DNA of 64,000 bases. Source: Pacificibacter marinus (lineage in GTDB: Bacteria; Pseudomonadota; Alphaproteobacteria; Rhodobacterales; Rhodobacteraceae). The notes under the pieces are model-generated. The model saw nothing but the letters and a program-made list of their open reading frames with translations, made no database searches and was not told the DNA's origin. Positions 8,517 to 14,816 of the stretch are shown here, in pieces. Where the stretch lies: the NCBI RefSeq assembly GCF_018860665.1, contig NZ_JAHKPK010000028.1, forward strand, positions 62,001 to 126,000. The letters run 5' to 3'. The position numbers and the translations under genes were made by a program. How positions within the stretch are numbered: the stretch's first letter is position 1; every line of letters starts with the position of its first letter.

Positions 8517-9353
8517 CTAAAGGCCAAGAAGCGTACGCGCTTTTTCCAACACAGCGTTCAACAAGACAGGATTGTTTTGCGCTTGCTCAAGAGCAGTGGT
8601 TACTGTTGCTTTTGCTTCGTCACCGATTGGTGCCAAGGCGATGTAACCTTTGGCTGTTTCAAGATCAAAGCCTTCAACTTGCAAGGCGTCACTTGCAGCT
8701 GTCGCGTCAAACTCGGTCACAGCCTCAGCAGCTTCTGTTGCTTCCGTGGCCATTTCAGTTGTCGCATCAGCAGCCTCTGTCGCGGCTTCCGTTGAATCGG
8801 TTGCCATGTCTGTCGCACTGTCAACAACGTCTGTCGCCACATCTGCTGCGTCAGTGGCCATGTCTGTCGCACCATCAACAACGTCAGTCGCAGCCTCTGT
8901 TGCCGCATCAGCAGCGTCGCTTGCCATGTCTGCCGCATCGGAGGCCATGTCTGTCGCGCCTTCAACAACGCCAGTCGCAGCATCTGTTGCCGCGTCAGCA
9001 GCGTCGCTTGCCATTTCAGTGGCTGCATCCGTCGCGTCAGTGGCCATATCTGTCGCGCCTTCAACAACGCCAGTCGCAGCATCTGTTGCCGCGTCAGCAG
9101 CTTCGCTTGCCATCGCAGCAGCGTCTGCCGCAGCATCAGCGGCATCTTCTACAGCACCTTCAACGGCGTCTTTTGCAGCATCGATCATTGAGCCTGCAGA
9201 GTCAGCTACAGCATCGGCAGCCGATTCAGTTGTTTCCGTTACAGATTCGACAACAGCAGATGTTGCCTCAGCCGCCTTTTCTTCTTCTTTACAAGCAGCC
9301 AAGCTGAACGCGAGGCCAGTTGCTACAGCAGCAGTAACAAAACGATTGGTCAT
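8517..9353 (-). CDS. Lipoprotein with long Ala/Asp/Thr-rich helical repeats
   Basis: The 278-residue protein has a signal peptide ending in the lipobox LAAC with Cys21, so it should be lipid-anchored in the envelope. Residues about 25-210 are almost entirely Ala, Asp, Thr, Glu, Val, Met and Ser in repeats such as AADAATDAATGVVEGATDMA. They have no Pro and few large residues, a pattern expected of a long acidic amphipathic helix or coiled coil. A more normal globular tail of about 60 residues follows (QVEGFDLETAKGYIALAPIG...). AAGGACT precedes the ATG. I recognise no family for the repeat. Possible roles are an envelope spacer, surface or stress protein. Confidence 0.85.
   Translation of the reverse strand: MTNRFVTAAVATGLAFSLAACKEEEKAAEATSAVVESVTETTESAADAVADSAGSMIDAAKDAVEGAVEDAADAAADAAAMASEAADAATDAATGVVEGATDMATDATDAATEMASDAADAATDAATGVVEGATDMASDAADMASDAADAATEAATDVVDGATDMATDAADVATDVVDSATDMATDSTEAATEAADATTEMATEATEAAEAVTEFDATAASDALQVEGFDLETAKGYIALAPIGDEAKATVTTALEQAQNNPVLLNAVLEKARTLLGL
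8951..9112. repeat. Internal direct repeats inside the lipoprotein gene (99-base period)
   Basis: The block beginning CTGTCGCGCCTTCAACAACG at 8951 recurs at 9050 and is almost identical for more than 50 bases. The 99-base shift equals 33 residues. Shorter related copies begin near 8864 and 8810. This shows recent in-frame duplication and possible copy-number variation. Confidence 0.85.
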
Positions 9354-9544
9354 TTTTTAGTCCTTACCAAAACAGGTTAATTCTTTCATACCAAGCTCAT
9401 ATGACATGCTGTATCTGCAAAGAAAAGGGTGTCAAAAGACACAAAAGTCCCCATAAAGAGAAACAAGCGCATCATTGCCTAAATTGAGGTTGTAAGCGCC
9501 GCTCAAAAGACTTACTTTTCGCATGGATAACATCAACAGCTTAT

Positions 9545-9558
9545 AGGAGCTTATCATA
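9545..9558 (+). promoter_or_regulatory. infC ribosome-binding site and ATA start codon
   Basis: AGGAG at 9545-9549 is followed by six bases and ATA 9556-9558. An in-frame stop at 9544-9546 rules out any earlier start. Non-canonical AUU/AUA-type starts are a known hallmark of infC and allow IF3 to repress its own translation. Confidence 0.85.
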
Positions 9559-10101
9559 GCCCGCAGACCTCACAATGCCCCGCCCCAACGCGATACCGGA
9601 CCTCGGACGAACGAAGCCATTCGTTGCCCAGAGGTTCGCCTGATCGGTGCAGAGGGTGAAAATGTCGGAGTCGTCACGCCTGCGCGTGCGATGGATCTCG
9701 CAGCCCAAGCAGGGCTCGACCTCGTGGAAATTTCTCCGAACGCGGCGCCGCCCGTGTGTAAGATCATGGATTTTGGCAAGTTCAAATACGAACAGCAAAA
9801 ACGTGAATCTGAAGCACGCAAAAACCAAAAGATCATCGAAATCAAGGAAGTCAAATTCCGCCCTGGTACAGATGTGCATGACTACCAAGTCAAAATGCGC
9901 AATGTTTTGAAATTCTTGGGCACTGGCGACAAAGTTAAAGTCACTTTGCGTTTTCGGGGTCGTGAAATGGCGCACCAAGATTTGGGACGCCAACTTTTGG
10001 AACGCGTCGCTGCTGACGTGAAAGAAATTGGTCGCGTTGAAAGCATGCCAAAAATGGAAGGCCGTCAGATGATTATGATGGTCGGTCCGCTGCCAAAATA
10101 A
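9556..10101 (+). CDS. infC: Translation initiation factor IF-3 (ATA start)
   Basis: The 181-residue factor binds the 30S subunit, prevents premature 50S joining and checks the start codon. It begins (M)[20 protein letters not shown], followed by the N-domain ([26 protein letters not shown]), the lysine-rich linker and the C-domain ([31 protein letters not shown]). Starting at the first ATG (9691) would remove 45 conserved residues, so ATA 9556, preceded by AGGAG, is the start. rpmI and rplT, which often follow infC, are absent; a strong terminator comes next, so the gene is monocistronic here. Confidence 0.95.
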   Translation: MARRPHNAPPQRDTGPRTNEAIRCPEVRLIGAEGENVGVVTPARAMDLAAQAGLDLVEISPNAAPPVCKIMDFGKFKYEQQKRESEARKNQKIIEIKEVKFRPGTDVHDYQVKMRNVLKFLGTGDKVKVTLRFRGREMAHQDLGRQLLERVAADVKEIGRVESMPKMEGRQMIMMVGPLPK

Positions 10102-10194
10102 CGCAGCACAAGACATACAAAAACGGTCGCACGCCTGAAGCAATCGGGCGGCACCATCAGACGCCCTCTTCATGAGGACCAAGTCTGACAGGGT

Positions 10195-10230
10195 TACCCT
10201 CGAAGCGTCAGGCTTCGAGGGTATTATTTT
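10195..10230 (+). terminator. Intrinsic terminator after infC
   Basis: TACCCTCGAAGC (10195-10206) pairs perfectly with GCTTCGAGGGTA (10212-10223) around a five-base loop, followed by TTATTTT. It lies about 95 bases after the infC stop. Confidence 0.92.
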
Positions 10231-10273
10231 GACTCAAGCCTGATGAAAGCCCCCTAAAGCCTCCAATTTCCCT

Positions 10274-10316
10274 AAAAAAAAGGCGTCGCAGGTGAAAACG
10301 CACACCCTGCGACGCC
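10274..10316 (-). terminator. Strong intrinsic terminator of the candidate small RNA
   Basis: On the minus strand GGCGTCGCAGG (10316-10306) pairs perfectly with CCTGCGACGCC (10292-10282) around a 13-base loop, followed by eight T residues. It lies about 240 bases beyond the FadB-like gene, too far to be that gene's obvious terminator. Confidence 0.92.
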
Positions 10317-10432
10317 GAGGTCATTGCCAGCCCACGCACAACAGGCGGACAACGTTGCAAATGCGCATTGCATTCACAGGAGGGAAGCAAAGCATCATCT
10401 GATGAAGGGTCATCGTCGTTGCTTTGCGCTCA
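10274..10432 (-). ncRNA. Candidate FNR-activated small RNA (about 160 nt)
   Basis: A complete minus-strand transcription unit without a convincing gene lies between the convergent ends of infC and the FadB-like gene. It has a perfect FNR box centred about 41.5 bases before the predicted start, a -10-like element and an intrinsic terminator. The predicted RNA begins with a nested hairpin: 10420-10427 pairs with 10387-10394, enclosing GATGA/TCATC. A CCCTCCT stretch follows (10384-10378), complementary to a Shine-Dalgarno sequence, and the terminator hairpin ends it. This architecture matches trans-acting small RNAs, and the regulation would resemble enterobacterial FnrS. A 60-codon frame starting at 10390 runs through the terminator and is not credible. 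Existence and targets are inferred. Confidence 0.6.
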
Positions 10433-10438
10433 TAAGAT

Positions 10439-10480
10439 TGAATACGATGCCACGTCAGCAACAGCTTTGATCTGCATCAA
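10439..10480 (-). promoter_or_regulatory. Perfect FNR/FnrL box and -10 element of the candidate small RNA
   Basis: TTGATGCAGATCAA (10480-10467, minus strand) is an exact TTGAT-N4-ATCAA dyad. A -10-like TATTCA lies at 10444-10439. A start about seven bases later (near 10432) sets the box centre at -41.5, the class II activator position. On the plus strand the same box faces only the 3' end of a convergent gene. Confidence 0.65.
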
Positions 10481-10557
10481 GTTGTGTTTGAAAAACCGCG
10501 TGGCCCCAATGGCTAACGCCGAGGTTACAGATGCAAACTGCCTTTAAAGCCAAAGCC

Positions 10558-12663
10558 TTAGCTCAAATTGAGGCTCTCAAGATTATCGCCGTTTTTGATA
10601 AGATCTGCCCAAATTTGAGCAGGTTCCCAAATGTCGGGCGCTTCTGCTGCAAACTCACGTAATTTCTTTTGCACCACCAAAGGACGCATGACATCCGCAG
10701 TCAACATCGGCCCCCCTTGCCAACGCGGAAACCCTTTTGCCAACAGCATAACGGCATCAATATCACCGGGCCGTGCGACGACGCCCTCTTGCAACAGACG
10801 CGCGCCGGCATTGGCCTGCGCCAAAATAATGCGATCGCATATTTGAGCTTCACTCAAGGTCACACGACCGATCCCCGCCCCCTCACGCAGCACATCAATA
10901 ATGGCCAGCGCCGCGTGATCGTCTGTGCGTTGCGGGGTTTGGTCGGTTAAAACATAATCGTAAAACCCGCCATCCCCACCGCGCCCTGTTCGACCAGCCT
11001 CTCTAAGCACACTGGCAGCCACACCGGTAAAATATTCCAAACCGAGCGCATCCATATTGGCGCAAGGCCCCGTTGGCATCCCGAAATGTTCCATCGCTTG
11101 ATCGATACGCGACGGCGCAACGCCCATCAGCAATAGTACATCCACGGCATCCCAAGCGGCCTTTTCCAGCGTATTGGCGATCAAACCGTCATGTGCGGAC
11201 AGACAAACAGGCACCTTGCCCATTTTGCGTACAACCGCGTGTGCCGTGGCCAAAGCAACCTCAGAAAGCGCTTCAGTACGCACCACCTCGACCACGCGGA
11301 TCGCTTGGGCAGGGGCAAAGAAATGCAACCCCAGAAACCGCTCAGGATGAGACAGATCTTGCGCCATTCGGGCAAACCCACGATCGCTTATGGTCGCCAA
11401 AACGGCGTCTTGTGAAATAAATTCTTCGATCCGCGACAATATTTGCGCGCGCCGCTCAACCGTGCCAGAGGTGGCCTCAATCACAAAATCGCAATTCGAC
11501 AGGCTTTGCAGCTCAGACGCCCCTGAAAATTGCCCCAGTATCTTATCGCGGATTTCTGGCGTGATATGCCCCTGTTGCGCTGCTTGCTCATATGAGCGGG
11601 TGATTTTACGTTGAGCCAAAGCCACCTGATTGGCGTCTGAGCCAAACACCACAACCTCAAACCCATGATCAAGGGCTGCCATTGCAATGGCCAGCGCCAT
11701 ATTGGACACCCCCGCGATGCCTATGGTGGACGCGGCACGGGATTTGCTAAGGTTCAGGCCTGCGGGACGTGCTGCGCGACGCTCGGCCAAATAGGCATGA
11801 CGCATCGCACGCACCTGCTTTGACCCCAAAGCATCCAAACGTGCAGCATTTTCACGAAACACGCCAGCCTCAAAGGGCAGCAAAAGAGCCGCCTCAACAC
11901 AGTCAACAATGAACCCAAAGGCTTTGATATGTGACTGGCCCGCACGCGCGCGGTGCTTGGTAACGGCATCCATATAGGCCGCCCCATCAGACAGTCCCGT
12001 CATGACATCACAGGTGCGGCGCACCACAAGACCATCATTGATCAGGCTTTGGCAAAACGCATTCACCCCACGCATGTCGCGCATATCGACCACGTCATCG
12101 CAAATACCAAGTAACTGCGCATGTTGCCCCGCCACGGATTTTCCAGACAGCATCATTTCAAGAGCCGCAGCAGCACCAATCAAACGCGGCAAGCGTTGGG
12201 TCACGCCGCCCCCCGGCACCATGCCAAAGGTGATTTCAGGGGCGCCAAGTCGCGCTTTTGGGCCACATACACGGTAATGCGCGGCCAATGCCAAAGCCAG
12301 CCCTCCCTCGAACACCGACCCACGTAAGGCCGCAACAACGGGTTTGTGACTGTTTTCGATGGTGCGGCACAGATCATCAAGTGATGGCGTGGCCTCCAAT
12401 GATCCAGCCTCAAGGTCGGCCAATTCTGCGGCCCCCAATCCTGTTGAAAACCCTGCTCCCTGCCCGTGCAGACAAATGACTTTAACGTTTGGATCATCTT
12501 GCGCGATCTGCAAGCTGCTCAACAAAGACCGCCGCACATCAAGTGTCAGCGCGTTCACAGGTGGATTGCAAAGTACGATATAGGCAACGCCGCCATCGTG
12601 GCGCGTATCAACTAAGGGGGGCTGTACCTGCTCTGCGGCAGACTTGGCATCGGATGTGGTCAT
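10558..12663 (-). CDS. FadB/FadJ-like enoyl-CoA hydratase / 3-hydroxyacyl-CoA dehydrogenase, divergent
   Basis: The 701-residue protein has the multifunctional layout: crotonase domain (about 15-200), linker helix, 3-hydroxyacyl-CoA dehydrogenase NAD domain (about 310-485) and C-terminal domain (about 490-690). APEITFGMVPGGG keeps one crotonase catalytic Glu, but the second is replaced in FEGGLALALAAHYR. The dehydrogenase keeps LHFFAPAQ and VVEVV with the catalytic His and Glu. Its dinucleotide loop, however, reads IGIAGVSNMA instead of GxGxMG, so NAD binding may be weakened. It should act on acyl-CoA in beta-oxidation but may have a reduced or altered activity. No thiolase is adjacent. GGAGAGG precedes the ATG inside a hairpin. 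Confidence 0.85.
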   Translation of the reverse strand: MTTSDAKSAAEQVQPPLVDTRHDGGVAYIVLCNPPVNALTLDVRRSLLSSLQIAQDDPNVKVICLHGQGAGFSTGLGAAELADLEAGSLEATPSLDDLCRTIENSHKPVVAALRGSVFEGGLALALAAHYRVCGPKARLGAPEITFGMVPGGGVTQRLPRLIGAAAALEMMLSGKSVAGQHAQLLGICDDVVDMRDMRGVNAFCQSLINDGLVVRRTCDVMTGLSDGAAYMDAVTKHRARAGQSHIKAFGFIVDCVEAALLLPFEAGVFRENAARLDALGSKQVRAMRHAYLAERRAARPAGLNLSKSRAASTIGIAGVSNMALAIAMAALDHGFEVVVFGSDANQVALAQRKITRSYEQAAQQGHITPEIRDKILGQFSGASELQSLSNCDFVIEATSGTVERRAQILSRIEEFISQDAVLATISDRGFARMAQDLSHPERFLGLHFFAPAQAIRVVEVVRTEALSEVALATAHAVVRKMGKVPVCLSAHDGLIANTLEKAAWDAVDVLLLMGVAPSRIDQAMEHFGMPTGPCANMDALGLEYFTGVAASVLREAGRTGRGGDGGFYDYVLTDQTPQRTDDHAALAIIDVLREGAGIGRVTLSEAQICDRIILAQANAGARLLQEGVVARPGDIDAVMLLAKGFPRWQGGPMLTADVMRPLVVQKKLREFAAEAPDIWEPAQIWADLIKNGDNLESLNLS

Positions 12664-12666
12664 ATC

Positions 12667-12703
12667 CTCTCCGCGGGTCCGTTTTTTACATCTTTGCGGA
12701 GAG
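12667..12703 (-). promoter_or_regulatory. Hairpin that hides the ribosome-binding site of the FadB-like gene
   Basis: On the minus strand CTCTCCGC (12703-12696) can pair with GCGGAGAG (12674-12667), which contains the Shine-Dalgarno sequence three bases before the ATG. The 8-bp stem is perfect and the loop is 21 bases. This could gate translation in response to temperature, a ligand or a small RNA. Confidence 0.45.
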
Positions 12704-12776
12704 TGACATCAAAAAGCAAGACCCCTTTGACTTCGGTTAAAAGTCGAACGGCTCTGTGCCAAATTTACCATTTGGA

Positions 12777-13004
12777 TCAATCGCTTGTGCCATCATTAGA
12801 GCCTATTGGATACACGGCGTCTGCGCCATTTTGCTCCAATGCACGCTCCAGATCGACAAGATCTTGCGGCAAGGGCAAGCCCATAGCGCGCAATTCAGAC
12901 AGTTTTTCGCGCAAACTCTCTTGTAAGATATGTCGATCTGCAGGACGCGCTGCAATTTCATCAAGGATCATATAAGCTTGGATTTTAAGCGCTTCGAATG
13001 CCAT
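12777..13004 (-). CDS. Small hypothetical protein, 75 residues
   Basis: A soluble, mostly helical 75-residue protein (MAFEALKIQAYMILDEIAAR... LREKLSELRAMGLPLPQDL...). AGGGAGG sits at good distance before the ATG, so it is a real translated gene. I recognise no family. It follows the 62-residue gene on the same strand with a 36-base gap and precedes the FadB-like gene, so the three may share a transcript. Confidence 0.7.
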   Translation of the reverse strand: MAFEALKIQAYMILDEIAARPADRHILQESLREKLSELRAMGLPLPQDLVDLERALEQNGADAVYPIGSNDGTSD

Positions 13005-13040
13005 GTCGGCCTCCCTTTTATATTATAAATATGCGGTCGT

Positions 13041-13229
13041 CTAAACTGGGATATTGTCCCAAAAATCGTCTCCGGCGTCGTCATCATCTTGAGCTTGCGC
13101 TTGCGTGATCTCGTCAGGCTTGGGCTCGATCTGCTCGTGCAATTTGGATTTTAACTGCGTGGCAATGACATCATCGACCACAAATTCATCGACGATTTGA
13201 TCAATCTTGGTATCGGTTTTAGTGTACAT
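13041..13229 (-). CDS. Small acidic hypothetical protein, 62 residues
   Basis: A perfect AGGAGG lies five bases before the ATG at 13229, which I prefer over an upstream in-frame ATG at 13280 with no ribosome site. The protein (MYTKTDTKIDQIVDEFVVDD...) is helical at first and ends in an acidic tail, DDDDAGDDFWDNIPV. No family recognised. Confidence 0.7.
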   Translation of the reverse strand: MYTKTDTKIDQIVDEFVVDDVIATQLKSKLHEQIEPKPDEITQAQAQDDDDAGDDFWDNIPV

Positions 13230-13515
13230 AGGATCCTCCTGATGTGTGCAGGTTAAAGCGAAGGGTTCATGCGGCTTCATGTTGGCGTTTTAGGTGCTGC
13301 CCTAATGCGCATAAGACAGAACATCTTGGCGCGTCTCGTCCGTATCATCGCCATAAGGGATGCAATCGGACGCTCAGCTCAGCTGGCCCTTCCACTTGCC
13401 CTGACAACGAAACACAGCGTCTCGACGGCGTGGACGCATGTTGTCGTCATCCATCATAAACGGCCCCCTTCGTCAAAAGCATCGCGCAAACTGACGTGGA
13501 CTGCCTTGATGCAGG

Positions 13516-14652
13516 TCAATCAATCGAGGGTAAATCGCCCATGGCGGGAAAATCAGACAGATCGCCAATATCGCCAAGCGGCGGCAGATCGCCCCCCATG
13601 TTGCCAAGCGATGGAAAATCATCAGGCATATTTTCTGTGGCGGAAAAATCGCCCATACTCGGTATGTCAGCCCCAAGATCATCGGGCATGCCATCCGCCG
13701 CGAGTGCAGGGAAATCTGTGCCCCCCATGCCAGCCACTCCAATGTCACTCAAGCCATCACGCGCGCCATGATCGCCATCCAGACTGGCTGGCCCATCCAT
13801 ATCCACACGAATGGCGCGGTGACCGTTCATTTGTCCCAACCGACCAAATGAAACGCGCCGCCCGTCGGCCACCAGCTCGACACGCATTAACGCCTCATGC
13901 GGAATTGGGATGGTCATGCCAACGCCCAAGCTTGCCGCATCCGACAAAGGCAATGAAATGCGGTGCAACACGGTATCAAGATTGGCTTCTGTTTTCATCA
14001 CCGAGGTTTTGAAATCTCTTTGCCAATCCGATTGTGTCCCAGGTTCCGGTTTTGGTTTGGGGCGATACGCAGGATAAATGAACATGATTTCGCCGCTGCG
14101 TAGCCCCAGCCCCATATCAACGGAAATACGAAACATGCGGTAACGAATATCATCAAAGGCAATGGGAATGGACCGCGTTTCAGACAATTGCGCGGCAGTA
14201 CGATAGCCGTCAATTTGCGGTGGGTCGGCAGCCTCTTGTACGATATGTTCGAAATGCGCGAGCATTTGATCAATAAGATCAAAACACATCACGGAATCTG
14301 TTGAAGTGGGTTTGCGGTCTTCAGGCGCGTGTTTTTGCACGTTGCCTGTGGTCATCTGTTCCACAACAGAGGTCGTGACAGCGAGGCTAAACACAGCCAA
14401 ACCGTAAGCGTTCTCAGGCCCTTCCAATAGAGCCAATAGTGAATTGTCTGGAATTTGGTCCGGCAAACGGCTTGTCGATGTCAGTTCTTCGACCACATCA
14501 GTCACCTGCATCACCATGCCCGTGCTGTCCTCAGCCGCTTTGGCAACAGCCAAGCGCAGGGCTTTTGCAGCAGACATAGATGTGACTTCAGGCGGAGGAC
14601 GCCCGACGCCCGCCTTACGGCGCATTGCGGAAATGAGGTCATCGTCAGACAT
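13516..14652 (-). CDS. Orphan FliM/FliN-family protein with SpoA domain and acidic repeat tail
   Basis: The 378-residue protein begins MSDDDLISAMRRKAGVGRPP. Its middle part (about 60-200) resembles FliM, and a SpoA (C-ring) domain lies at about 225-295 (LDTVLHRISLPLSD, VELVADGRRVSFGRLG). The last 80 residues are low-complexity repeats rich in Asp, Pro, Gly and Met, such as DLPPLGDIGD. Flagellar FliM binds CheY and forms the motor switch. No flagellar gene is nearby, so this is either a motor switch protein encoded apart from the main cluster, as in other Rhodobacterales, or a repurposed SpoA protein. Confidence 0.8.
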   Translation of the reverse strand: MSDDDLISAMRRKAGVGRPPPEVTSMSAAKALRLAVAKAAEDSTGMVMQVTDVVEELTSTSRLPDQIPDNSLLALLEGPENAYGLAVFSLAVTTSVVEQMTTGNVQKHAPEDRKPTSTDSVMCFDLIDQMLAHFEHIVQEAADPPQIDGYRTAAQLSETRSIPIAFDDIRYRMFRISVDMGLGLRSGEIMFIYPAYRPKPKPEPGTQSDWQRDFKTSVMKTEANLDTVLHRISLPLSDAASLGVGMTIPIPHEALMRVELVADGRRVSFGRLGQMNGHRAIRVDMDGPASLDGDHGARDGLSDIGVAGMGGTDFPALAADGMPDDLGADIPSMGDFSATENMPDDFPSLGNMGGDLPPLGDIGDLSDFPAMGDLPSID

Positions 14653-14816
14653 TGCGCTGCATCTTTAGGGTATTTAAGTGGTCTTGGCTCAATTTAAGAT
14701 CCCCAAATGGGTTTCTTTAACTTTTGACCAGACGAGATAAACAAATCATTGATTGCAGAGCATTATATTCACTTCTCGTCATTTTTCACTTGAAACGACA
14801 CCAACTTTGCCCAAGG

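Noticed and set aside
8810-9112. Repeats that could be mistaken for a CRISPR array
   Set aside because: Units are in frame, of unequal spacing (54, 87 and 99 bases), without unique spacers, and lie inside a coding gene.
8650-9360. Plus-strand frame of 236 codons rich in Ala, Ser and Val
   Set aside because: It is the mirror of the Ala-rich lipoprotein repeats. The minus-strand frame has a signal peptide, lipobox, ribosome site and terminator.
9523-9546. Seven-codon frame (MDNINSL) directly before infC
   Set aside because: No ribosome site precedes it; its stop merely overlaps the infC ribosome site.
10208-10390. 60-codon minus-strand frame after infC
   Set aside because: It reads through both arms of a strong minus-strand terminator and has no ribosome site; the region fits a small RNA better.
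13269-14012. Plus-strand frame of 247 codons
   Set aside because: Antisense to the FliM-like gene, with improbable Arg/His/Pro-rich composition and no ribosome site.
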